NCBI GenBank assembly: GCA_963701435.1
Contig: CAVPAL010000023.1
Span: forward strand, 930,001 to 994,000
Length of the DNA: 64,000 bases
Reading direction: 5' to 3'
DNA from: JAACFF01 sp963701435
GTDB taxonomy: Bacteria; Chloroflexota; Anaerolineae; Promineifilales; Promineifilaceae
Under the pieces are notes generated by a model. It saw only the letters and a list, made by a program, of their open reading frames with translations, did no database searches and was not told where the DNA came from. This document shows positions 1 to 7,557 of the stretch, one piece after another. Positions within the stretch are counted from its first letter, which is position 1; every line of letters starts with the position of its first letter. The translations under genes were made by a program, and so were the position numbers.

Positions 1-588
1 GTCCCGTTCCTGAAGCGAATGCAAGAAACGCACATTTTCGCTGATGCCTGCCTGGGCGCCCTCCGGCCCATTGCGATCGGTGACTTCATAACAAAGCGCG
101 GCGCGAACGCCGGCCAATTCCACTGCATCGGCGATTTGATCGAGCGAGCTGTCAATTGCGGAAGGGCTGGCGTGGTGGTCAATTAGTGTGGTCGTGCCGT
201 GTTTGATGGCGTCTACCAGGCTAACCAGCGCGCTGTATTTAACGTCAACGTCTAACAAAGCGCGATCCAGCCGCCACCAAAGCCGCTTCAGGATGTCGGG
301 GAAATCTTTCATGGGGGGGCCGGGAATGCCCATGCCGCGTGCAAATGCGCCGTAGAAATGGGTATGGGCGCAAATATTGCCAGGCATCACCAGTTGACTG
401 CGTGCATCACACTGTTCCACTTGCGGATAGCGCGCAGCAAGTTCTGCTGAAAGACCCATATCGACGATACGGCCGTTGCGCACCAACAAGGCGCCATTTT
501 CAACAATTTCGTTCGGCGTACCCCAGGTGACGAGACGGCCGTTGGTTATCAATAACTCTACCTCTTGTGGGCTGTTCTTTGTCATCAT
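1..588 (-). CDS. ssnA: SsnA-type amidohydrolase, N-terminal part (runs off window)
   Basis: This is a metal-dependent aminohydrolase of the SsnA family, a group usually found with selenium-dependent molybdenum hydroxylases; its substrate is not settled. About 196 N-terminal residues are present and the rest lies beyond base 1. Visible family marks are the metal-binding stretch CAHTHFYGAFARGM, LWWRLDRAL, DHHASPS and a TDRN motif, all in the order seen in E. coli SsnA. The start is ATG at 588 (a second in-frame ATG follows at once), preceded by a strong AAAGGAGG ribosome site. Two ACGGCCGT octamers fall in the first 40 codons and are read as Asn-Gly-Arg. The xanthine dehydrogenase at 47.6 kb and selA at 31 kb fit the same selenium theme, although they are far away. 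The family call is firm; the activity is inferred. Confidence 0.85.
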   Translation of the reverse strand, partial: MMTKNSPQEVELLITNGRLVTWGTPNEIVENGALLVRNGRIVDMGLSAELAARYPQVEQCDARSQLVMPGNICAHTHFYGAFARGMGIPGPPMKDFPDILKRLWWRLDRALLDVDVKYSALVSLVDAIKHGTTTLIDHHASPSAIDSSLDQIADAVELAGVRAALCYEVTDRNGPEGAQAGISENVRFLHSLQERD

Positions 589-619
589 TTGCCCTCCTTT
601 AAAGGAATCCAAAATTTGC

Positions 620-647
620 TTGACTTGCAACTTGCTTAGGCTAAACT
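620..647 (+). promoter_or_regulatory. Putative sigma-70-type promoter of trxA
   Basis: TTGACT (620-625) and TAAACT (642-647) are separated by 16 bases, about 100 bases before the trxA start. The match is plausible but based on consensus only. Confidence 0.35.
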
Positions 648-746
648 CTTAATGATTCTGATTTTTTTACTTTGCAGGTAAGAATACCACAAATCAGCAC
701 ATCTATTGAAAAGAGAGTGAATATAAATTGCGCAAGGAGATTGCTA

Positions 747-1085
747 ATGGCTAAGCCAATTGAAATTACTGATGAAACATTTGAAAGTGAAGTACTACAA
801 GCTGACAAGCCGGTACTGGTAGATTTTTGGGCCGACTGGTGTGGCCCGTGTCGTATGATTGCACCTTCTGTCAAAGATATTGCGGAAGAATATGAGGGCG
901 TACTGAAAGTTGGTAAGGTGGATGTGGATGATAATCCAGCCATACCAGGACGTTATGGCATTGTCGGCATTCCGACCCTGATGCTCTTTAAGGGCGGCCA
1001 GGTTGTGGAACGCATTACAGGCGCGCTGCCGAAAAACCGCATTATTTCCCAAATTGAACCGCATTTGGAAACGGCGACTGCCTGA
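747..1085 (+). CDS. trxA: Thioredoxin
   Basis: Cytoplasmic thiol-disulfide oxidoreductase, a general protein disulfide reductant working with thioredoxin reductase. The 112-residue product has the classic WCGPC redox site preceded by VDFWAD, the cis-Pro segment GIPTLMLFKGG and the usual single-domain length. I start it at ATG 747 rather than at an upstream in-frame ATG (672), because AAGGAG lies 7-8 bases before 747 and the extra 25 residues look unlike thioredoxin. It appears monocistronic, with a promoter-like sequence upstream and an intrinsic terminator at 1188-1223. Confidence 0.95.
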   Translation: MAKPIEITDETFESEVLQADKPVLVDFWADWCGPCRMIAPSVKDIAEEYEGVLKVGKVDVDDNPAIPGRYGIVGIPTLMLFKGGQVVERITGALPKNRIISQIEPHLETATA

Positions 1086-1187
1086 TCTTGCTGGTTCTTT
1101 CCGGCATCTAGGTAATCGGCAACAATATTTCAAAATTAGAAATGCTCTAGCCGTTGCCGATTCCTCACAACGGATTTGTAAATCATC

Positions 1188-1223
1188 AGCCTGCTCTGTC
1201 GATGAATGGAGCAGGCTTTTTTT
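1188..1223 (+). terminator. Intrinsic terminator after trxA
   Basis: A perfect 9-bp stem (AGCCTGCTC / GAGCAGGCT) with a 12-base loop is followed by a run of T. It ends just before the ribosome site of the next gene. Confidence 0.85.
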
Positions 1224-1238
1224 GTTTTGAGGGAAATT

Positions 1239-2153
1239 ATGGAAATTGCAATTATGATCGAAGGCCAAAATGGTCTGAATTGGGACAACTGGCGGCGCAT
1301 CGCAACGGCCGTTGAGGAGTTAGGCTTTGCGGGACTCTATCGCTCTGACCATTACACCAACGCCGAGCCGCCTGACAAAGATTCATTAGAATTGTGGGTT
1401 TCGCTCACCTGGCTGGCCAGCCATACGCAGCGAATTCAGTTTGGCCCACTCGTTTCACCCGTCTCCTTCCGCAACCCAACTATGACGGCGCGCATGGCAG
1501 CGGCCGTTGACGATCTGTCCGGCGCGCGGCTGACGCTGGGTGTTGGCGCCGGCTGGCAGGATCGGGAACATAATAACTATGGCTGGAATTTGTTGGATAT
1601 TGCCGGTCGTTTTGCGCGCTTTGAGGAAGGATTGGAAGTGATTACTAAACTGCTCAACAGCGACGCGCCGGTTAATTACCAGGGCGACTATTACCGGCTG
1701 AATGAGGCAGTTCTACTGCCGCGTCCGGCGCGTGCGGGCGGGCCGCCCATTTTAATCGGCGGCAATGGCCCAAAATTGACCCTGCCGCTTGTTGCGCGAT
1801 TTGCCGCTGAATGGAACGGCGTTTTTATTCCACCGGCTGCCTTTGCAGCACGAAACCGGCAATTGGATGTTATGCTGACGGAAAACGGCCGTTTCCCGCA
1901 AGACGTTCAGCGCTCTTTGATGACCGGCATAATCTTTGGGCGAAACGCAAAAGAGCTGCAGCAAAAATTAGTCGCTGAACGGAAAAGCGCTGAAGAATTA
2001 CGCGCAGAAGGCCTGGTTGTAGGAACCGGAGAAACAATCGGGGAGCAGTTAGAGGCATTTGCAGCAGCAGGCGTGCAAACCATTATGCTGCAATGGCTCG
2101 ATCTGGATGACCTGACCGGACTGGAAGCATTGGCCCGGTCCGTATTAAATTGA
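1239..2153 (+). CDS. LLM-class flavin-dependent (F420-type) oxidoreductase
   Basis: Luciferase-like TIM-barrel oxidoreductase that would use F420 or FMN; the substrate cannot be read from sequence. The 304-residue product has the family features: an N-terminal strand MEIAIMIEGQNGLNW, the GLYRSDHY segment, FGPLVSPVSFRNP (the common 'P.v...p..p' region), LTLGVGAGW, and LLPRPARAGGPPILIGGNG near residue 165-185. ATG 1239 is chosen because GAGGG lies 5 bases upstream; an ATG at 1206 is in frame but sits inside the trxA terminator. It ends at a bidirectional terminator shared with the converging gene. Confidence 0.85.
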   Translation: MEIAIMIEGQNGLNWDNWRRIATAVEELGFAGLYRSDHYTNAEPPDKDSLELWVSLTWLASHTQRIQFGPLVSPVSFRNPTMTARMAAAVDDLSGARLTLGVGAGWQDREHNNYGWNLLDIAGRFARFEEGLEVITKLLNSDAPVNYQGDYYRLNEAVLLPRPARAGGPPILIGGNGPKLTLPLVARFAAEWNGVFIPPAAFAARNRQLDVMLTENGRFPQDVQRSLMTGIIFGRNAKELQQKLVAERKSAEELRAEGLVVGTGETIGEQLEAFAAAGVQTIMLQWLDLDDLTGLEALARSVLN

Positions 2154-2163
2154 CCCAAACTAA

Positions 2164-2205
2164 AAAACCCCCGGTTTCTAACAAACGGAAAGAAACCGGG
2201 GTTTT
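2164..2205. terminator. Bidirectional intrinsic terminator
   Basis: A stem AAAACCCCCGGTTTCT / AGAAACCGGGGTTTT (one bulged C) is flanked by A-run and T-run. It lies between convergent genes ending at 2153 (+) and 2243 (-) and can serve both. Confidence 0.85.
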
Positions 2206-2242
2206 GGCTGTGCAAATAAGTTTTCAGCCTCAAATCAATTAA

Positions 2243-2800
2243 TTATGCTTGATCATCTGAGGGCTGTGGCTCCGGATCTGGCGCGGGAGATTCCATTTCG
2301 ACTTCATCAACCACGTTAATCTCCTCCACATCAGCAGAGTCAGCCACATCTTCAGGCGCTTTTTCTGCCGGCGCCGGTTCGGTGAACTGATCCGCCAGAT
2401 GGCCCAGTTCCTCGCTCAACCAGCGTAAGCCTTGCACCAATCCGGTGCGCGCCTTCTGGCTGATGTCGCTGGTTTCAACTTTATCTTTCATGCCGACCGT
2501 TTCATGCTTCATTTTTTCAGCCGCAGGACTGCTTTTTGCTTCACGGATTACTTTATCGACCTCATCCACAAATGATTTCACGCCTTCGCGCACCTCACCT
2601 TCAATCCGCACGCGTTCTTCACTATTCCAGGCGGATTCAATTGTCTCGGCCACCTGACGGCCTAAATTCTTTAATTCTTCGACAATGTCGTGGTCTAAAG
2701 CCTGTTCAGTCTTTAAATCTTCACTATCTTCATCCACAGGAATTTCAATTTTTTCCTGTTCCTTGAGTTCTTCAATATCAGGGGTTTGTTCATCATTCAT
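2243..2800 (-). CDS. Acidic, coiled-coil-like protein of unknown function
   Basis: A 185-residue, strongly acidic soluble protein without a signal peptide. Residues about 10-45 are Glu/Asp-rich; the middle (about 45-140) is rich in charged heptad-like helix (repeated VAETIESAWNSEERV, GVKSFVDEVDKVIREAK); the C-terminal 50 residues are a low-complexity Pro/Glu/Asp tail. I do not recognise a named family with certainty; similar proteins occur next to envelope genes in Chloroflexota. ATG 2800 is preferred over the ORF's upstream start (2824) because AAGGAG is 9 bases before it. Function unknown. Confidence 0.7.
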   Translation of the reverse strand: MNDEQTPDIEELKEQEKIEIPVDEDSEDLKTEQALDHDIVEELKNLGRQVAETIESAWNSEERVRIEGEVREGVKSFVDEVDKVIREAKSSPAAEKMKHETVGMKDKVETSDISQKARTGLVQGLRWLSEELGHLADQFTEPAPAEKAPEDVADSADVEEINVVDEVEMESPAPDPEPQPSDDQA

Positions 2801-2954
2801 CGCATGCAACTCCTTCCAACGCAATGTTTCATATTAAAATCAAGACAGCTTTATAGATTTTTGGTAACTATTCACGCTCAGGGGCGGTTTTCTGACCGTG
2901 CCCGACTACCTCAATACCTTCTACGTGATTCACCTCAAAAAGTTGCAGCACAAG

Positions 2955-3959
2955 CTACTCAACCCGGCGCAAGGACAAATCATCAATAAACCAGCCATTG
3001 TTAGCAATCGCATAACGGCCGCGCAGCCCAATGCCAACAGTAATGGTTTTCGGTTCATCAATGGTAAAAGTCCAATTGTGAACATTGATCTGGCCAAAGC
3101 GCTGCGGCTGCCAGTTGGTGCCGCCCTGATCAACAAGGAATCGAAATTCGGCCGAAGTCGGGTCGCCGGCCCATTGTTTTTCACCTTCCGCCCAGCTTCC
3201 GACAATATCAGCAAACATTTTCGCTTCAATAACATAGGTTCCCGGTTCCAGAGTGACATCGGTCAGCAGCCGGAAACTAACGGCGCCGGAACCTTTGAAG
3301 ATTTTGACTGTGTAAGCGCCATCATAAATGTAAAGTGGATGTTCTTCCGGGGGCAGATAGGCGGCAATTAAGACACGCGCCTCCGGACGTACATAATAAT
3401 CCCACGATGCGTTACCGACGCCGGTAGGGCCTTCATCCCATTCAATGCGCCAATGATTGGGCAGTTGCAGTTCGGGAATCCCATTTTGGTTGTACCAGCC
3501 TTCCTCAAAAGAGCCGTTGCGCAGCAGATTGACGCCCAGAACAGGCGGGCCCTCGGTGGGGGCCGGCGCGGGTGGGCTAGTCGGCTGAGGCGGCGCGGTA
3601 GGCTGCACCGGGGCCGGTGTGCTTGTGGGCGCACTGGTTGCAGTTGGTTCAGGCGTGTCGGTTGGTGTGGCGCTGGGCGTTTCTGTCGGCGGCGCGGCCG
3701 TACTCGTCGGCAGCGCTGTGCTGGTAGGCGGCGGTGGATCGGTCGGGTCCACCTCAGCCTCCACATTGATGGCCGGCAGCGGCGTCCAGGTAGCGGCGCC
3801 GGTTGTTGGCAGAGTTTCGGCAACGGCCGTTTCTCCCACAGACGCATTTGCTTCCGATTCACCGGCTGTCTGACAACCAACCAGAATAACAATACTTGCA
3901 AGCAAACCAACGATGAACCACTTGCTGGTTTTTTGGTTTTTCAACCTCTTCATTAACAC
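2955..3959 (-). CDS. Secreted lipoprotein with Thr/Pro linker and carbohydrate-binding-like domain
   Basis: The N-terminus has a basic stretch, a hydrophobic segment and the lipobox ILVGC, so lipid-anchored export is likely. Residues about 35-140 form a Thr/Pro/Ala-rich linker. The C-terminal 190 residues start with NLLRNGSFEEGW and end in WFIDDLSLRRVE, a pattern of jelly-roll carbohydrate-binding or galactose-binding-like modules ('NGSFE...' to 'DD...L'). The start is uncertain: GTG 3959 has GGAGG 10 bases upstream, while ATG 3953 lies 6 bases further in. The gene probably places a sugar- or polymer-binding module on the cell surface; the ligand is unknown. Confidence 0.75.
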   Translation of the reverse strand: MLMKRLKNQKTSKWFIVGLLASIVILVGCQTAGESEANASVGETAVAETLPTTGAATWTPLPAINVEAEVDPTDPPPPTSTALPTSTAAPPTETPSATPTDTPEPTATSAPTSTPAPVQPTAPPQPTSPPAPAPTEGPPVLGVNLLRNGSFEEGWYNQNGIPELQLPNHWRIEWDEGPTGVGNASWDYYVRPEARVLIAAYLPPEEHPLYIYDGAYTVKIFKGSGAVSFRLLTDVTLEPGTYVIEAKMFADIVGSWAEGEKQWAGDPTSAEFRFLVDQGGTNWQPQRFGQINVHNWTFTIDEPKTITVGIGLRGRYAIANNGWFIDDLSLRRVE

Positions 3960-4151
3960 TAGGAAATAACCTCCAAATCCTCTCTATACCAAAAGTGTGA
4001 GGATTTTATCTGCCGTTTAGTAGCAAGCAAATCTTATAAGCACAGCATAAGAAATAGCATACGGCCGTTATGCGTTTCAACAACGAACGGATTTTTGTTA
4101 AAATTCCTTACAATTGACAAAATTATGCTCGCCGCCCATTAGGAGAAATTC

Positions 4152-5051
4152 ATGATCCATCACAACTTCCAAACCACCACGCGTGGTTTGCGCCGCGATA
4201 CACCTCCCATGCGCCTGTTTGAAAAAGCAAAACGCCTCGGCGTTTGGAACCCCAGCGATATTGATTTGACCCAGGACAAAATCGATTGGCAGCGCCTGGA
4301 ACCGGACGAGCAGGATTTACTGCTGCGCCTGACGGCTATGTTTCAAGCCGGTGAAGAAGCGGTCACACTGGACTTACTGCCATTAATTATGGCAATTGCC
4401 CAGGAAGGCCGTCTGGAAGAAGAGCTGTTCCTTACCACCTTTCTGTTTGAAGAAGCCAAACATGTCGATTTTTTCAATCGATTTCTGGCTGAAGTCGCCG
4501 GCTCTAATTTCGACCTGAGCCGTTATCACACGGAAAACTATCGCACCGTTTTTTATGCAGCGCTGCCGCAGGCGCTGCAGGCGCTTATGGATGATACATC
4601 CCCCGCTACCCAGGTGCGTGCTTCGGCCATCTACAATATGCTCGTTGAAGGCATGCTGGCCGAAACCGGCTACTACTCCTATTTCACAGTGCTGGAGAAA
4701 TATGACATTATGCCTGGCACGCGCGAAGGCGTCCGCTTACTCAAACAAGATGAGTCACGCCACATCGCTTACGGCATTTTCCTGCTCTCGCGCCTGATTG
4801 CCGCCGATGACAGCCTGTGGGACGTATTTGAAGAAACAATGAACAGCCTGCTGATGCCCGCTTTAGGCGTGGTCGGCGATGCATTTGCGCAATATGATCC
4901 CATTCCTTTTGGGCTGACGGAATCAGATTTCATTGATTTTGCCATGTCACAGTTTGAAAAACGCGTAAACCGTCTTGAAAAAGCGCGCGGCGCGAATTTG
5001 GAGGACATTATGCGAACGGCAAACGGCGTCATTGAGGCAGATACGGAATAA
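4152..5051 (+). CDS. R2-like ligand-binding oxidase (R2lox)
   Basis: A ferritin-fold di-metal (Mn/Fe) oxidase related to ribonucleotide reductase R2 and resembling mycobacterial R2lox. The 299-residue protein carries the metal ligands in the right order: E68 in AGEEAV, E101-x-x-H104 in EEAKH, E166 in YNMLVEGM, and E201-x-x-H204 in ESRH. It also has V71 and Y161, the residue pair that forms the Val-Tyr ether cross-link in characterised R2lox, so it is R2lox and not a nucleotide reductase subunit. No large RNR subunit is nearby. The start is supported by AGGAG 7 bases upstream. It is followed after 3 bases by a sulfatase, so the two are probably co-transcribed. Physiological substrate unknown in the whole family. 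Confidence 0.9.
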   Translation: MIHHNFQTTTRGLRRDTPPMRLFEKAKRLGVWNPSDIDLTQDKIDWQRLEPDEQDLLLRLTAMFQAGEEAVTLDLLPLIMAIAQEGRLEEELFLTTFLFEEAKHVDFFNRFLAEVAGSNFDLSRYHTENYRTVFYAALPQALQALMDDTSPATQVRASAIYNMLVEGMLAETGYYSYFTVLEKYDIMPGTREGVRLLKQDESRHIAYGIFLLSRLIAADDSLWDVFEETMNSLLMPALGVVGDAFAQYDPIPFGLTESDFIDFAMSQFEKRVNRLEKARGANLEDIMRTANGVIEADTE

Positions 5052-5054
5052 ATC

Positions 5055-6545
5055 ATGATGAAACGCACCAATGTCTTGCTAATCATGACCGACAATCAGC
5101 CGGCAGACCTGCTTGGCTGTTACGGTAATCCGGAAATCCACACCCCAAACCTGGATAAATTCGCCCAGCAAAGCATGCAGTTCAATAATGCCTTTTGCCC
5201 AAATGGCATGTGTTCCCCTTGCCGCGCTTCCGTCTTGACCGGATTAATGCCATCACAACATGGAATCCATACCTGGCTCGATGATCGCGTGATGGATCAG
5301 TGGCCAGAAAATTGGAACGCGATTGCAGAATTTACGACTTTGCCGGAGATTCTCAAAACACATGGTTACCAGACAGCCTTGATCGGCAAGTATCACCTGG
5401 GCATGCCTTTTCAGCCGCAAAACGGATTTGAACATTGGGTTACCTTTCCTTATGGCCATACTCGCAGCTTCTGGAACAACACGATCATCGAGAATAGCCA
5501 ACAATATAAATATCCCGGCCACTCCGTAGACTGCTTCACCGCAAAAGCGGTGGAATACATCAATGCCCACGACGCCAGCACTGATCAGCCGTTCTTTTTG
5601 TTCCTGACCTACAACGCACCTTATGGGCATTGGCCGGCGATCAAATTGCCAGCACGTAACCGTTTTGCGCATTTATATGAAAACTGTCCTATGAAATCGG
5701 TTCCTAGAGAAGGACTCAGCCCGCAAGCCATCAAACGGTATGACCTGAAGAAACATCAAAGCGGCGGCGGCATTGATTACAGCGCCGAATTGACCACGCC
5801 CAACGACCTGACATCCTTGCGTAATTATTATTCGCAAATGAGTATGGTGGATGATGGTGTAGGACAGGTGCTGGCCGCATTGCAGCAGGCGGGTTTGGAC
5901 AAAAACACATTGGTTATTTACACTTGCGATCATGGTTTTTCTCTGGGGCACAATGGTTTTTGGGGACATGGTCAGGCCACGTGGCCGTCCAATACCCATC
6001 GGGCGGCGTTTAGTATTCCCCTATTAGTGCGTCACAGCAGCCATATCGCGCCCCGGCAAACGTCAGATTTGCTGCTTAGTTCCATTGACCTGTTTGCCAC
6101 GATCTTGGATTATGTGGGTCTGGGCGAGGGGACAGCCAATGAAACGCTGCCTTCGCGAAGTTTCGTACCACTTTTATATGGGGAAACGTTGGCCTGGGAG
6201 AATGCCGTGTTTATAGAGCAAGAAGAAACGCGGGCCATTCGCACGGATGAGTGGGTATATATGAAACGTTTTCAGGGCAGCGGTCGCTATCCATTTGCTG
6301 ATGAGTTATATGATCTGGTCAATGATCCAGATGAAAAACACAATGTAATCGCCGAACCGCGCCTGACCAATATCGTCGCAGCGCTAAACAAGCGTATTGA
6401 AACCTACTTCGCCAAATACACTGATCCCAAATACGATCTCTGGCAAGGTGGACAGGCAAAATCTAATTCGGACAAGCCCTGGTTTTGGCAAGACGCCTGG
6501 GGTGAAGATTGGGAAGCATTGATTACATCAATACCAGATAGCTAA
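5055..6545 (+). CDS. Cys-type sulfatase
   Basis: Sulfatase of the alkaline-phosphatase superfamily, 496 residues. The N-terminus shows the metal site LLIMTDNQ.AD and the activation motif MCSPCRASVLTG: C53 is the residue expected to become formylglycine (C-x-P-x-R). TCDHGFSLGHNGFWGHG gives the second Asp-His metal half. No signal peptide is visible, so the product is probably cytoplasmic, or its export is not obvious. It begins 3 bases after the R2lox stop with two consecutive ATG codons and no strong ribosome site, which suggests translational coupling. The substrate (sulfate ester, or a phosphonate or phosphate ester) is not determined. An anaerobic or copper-type formylglycine-generating enzyme would be needed from elsewhere in the genome. 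Confidence 0.88.
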   Translation: MMKRTNVLLIMTDNQPADLLGCYGNPEIHTPNLDKFAQQSMQFNNAFCPNGMCSPCRASVLTGLMPSQHGIHTWLDDRVMDQWPENWNAIAEFTTLPEILKTHGYQTALIGKYHLGMPFQPQNGFEHWVTFPYGHTRSFWNNTIIENSQQYKYPGHSVDCFTAKAVEYINAHDASTDQPFFLFLTYNAPYGHWPAIKLPARNRFAHLYENCPMKSVPREGLSPQAIKRYDLKKHQSGGGIDYSAELTTPNDLTSLRNYYSQMSMVDDGVGQVLAALQQAGLDKNTLVIYTCDHGFSLGHNGFWGHGQATWPSNTHRAAFSIPLLVRHSSHIAPRQTSDLLLSSIDLFATILDYVGLGEGTANETLPSRSFVPLLYGETLAWENAVFIEQEETRAIRTDEWVYMKRFQGSGRYPFADELYDLVNDPDEKHNVIAEPRLTNIVAALNKRIETYFAKYTDPKYDLWQGGQAKSNSDKPWFWQDAWGEDWEALITSIPDS

Positions 6546-6716
6546 ATCAAATTGCGAGCGAGCAAGTTACGATTGGCTGTGATCAACGGGAGACTTTCAA
6601 CCAGCACCGTAACGACAATGAGGCGAGCGGCTGGGTCTTCGGTGATCGCGTCTGGCAATTGTACACATGTGTATCGGCAAGACTACATCTCCAATAACGG
6701 CCGTCTAACGTAAATT

Positions 6717-7556
6717 CTAAAGTTTCTGCTGACTCGTGCGTTCATCAGCCTCGTTTTTACGCGTACAAAAAACCATTTCCCCCATAAACATTAGCTCCGT
6801 AGTTGGCCACGCGTGGCCGTCAAGCAACTGCGCGTAAAATTCGCGGTAGCGCTTAACCAGACTGCGCCCGCCGTGGGTGCTGACGCTGGGAAAGGAAACC
6901 ACCAGCCACTGCACCGGCAGCGCTTCCAGCAGCGCGCGCCCCTTTGCGGGATAGTTGCGCTCAAAGCGCGGCATTTCTTTTAAAAACAAGGCTACATCGG
7001 CCTGTTCCTGTGGAAAATTCAGGGCCACATCCTGCAGCCGCGCCAACTGCGGCAGTCCCTGCAAGTCAAAATAATGGTTGATAAACTTGATGCGCGGTTC
7101 GTGAATGTCGTAGGCATAGATAGCCACATCGTTCGACAGCCCCATCCAGGGAAAAGCAAGCGGATTTAAGCCACAGGCAATGTCCAAAATATGCCGAGGC
7201 GGGCCGGTAATAGCAAAAATCTGGCGGTAAAAATCAGTCAAAATTGGCAAACGCTCTCGCGTGGAAAGATGCGTGATCAGAATCTCTGCACAGGCGGCTT
7301 TGATTTGGGATGGATCATTGGCGGCGAAAACGGCCGTTAATCGCTCTGCCGCCGCTTCATAATTGGGGTCGCCCAAATAAGGCGCCATAATGCTGTGCAG
7401 CCGTTTGCGCACTGCTTTTATCGCCTGTTTGGGCTTTTTATGCTGCTGCAGCGCCGTCTCCGCCAGCTCCCGAATCGTTTCCTCGCTGGTATCGCGATAT
7501 TTATTCGATTGTTTCACCGCGGCGACTACCGCTTCCAATTCTTCTGTTGAATTCAT
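6717..7556 (-). CDS. 16S rRNA methyltransferase, Arm/Rmt (FmrO) family
   Basis: A 279-residue SAM-dependent methyltransferase that aligns by eye with ArmA/RmtB-type enzymes, which methylate G1405 N7 of 16S rRNA and block 4,6-disubstituted aminoglycosides. Shared features are the N-terminal helical domain, LSTRERLPILTDFYRQIF (ArmA: STNERVATLNDFYTYVF), the SAM motif ILDIACGLNPLA (ArmA: ILDFGCGFNPLA), AYDIHEPRI, LFLKEMP and VVSFPSVSTHGGR. The start ATG 7556 is one base after the stop of the upstream gene, so it is translationally coupled to it; an in-frame upstream start (7628) would overlap that gene. Family membership is well supported; whether it gives resistance or does housekeeping is unknown. 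Confidence 0.85.
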   Translation of the reverse strand: MNSTEELEAVVAAVKQSNKYRDTSEETIRELAETALQQHKKPKQAIKAVRKRLHSIMAPYLGDPNYEAAAERLTAVFAANDPSQIKAACAEILITHLSTRERLPILTDFYRQIFAITGPPRHILDIACGLNPLAFPWMGLSNDVAIYAYDIHEPRIKFINHYFDLQGLPQLARLQDVALNFPQEQADVALFLKEMPRFERNYPAKGRALLEALPVQWLVVSFPSVSTHGGRSLVKRYREFYAQLLDGHAWPTTELMFMGEMVFCTRKNEADERTSQQKL

Positions 7557-7557
7557 T

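Noticed and set aside
672..746. Upstream extension of trxA to ATG 672
   Set aside because: The added residues do not look like thioredoxin, and the AAGGAG ribosome site points to ATG 747.
5055..5059. Frameshift joining R2lox and sulfatase as one fusion protein
   Set aside because: Each has a complete fold, its own stop or start, and normal family length.
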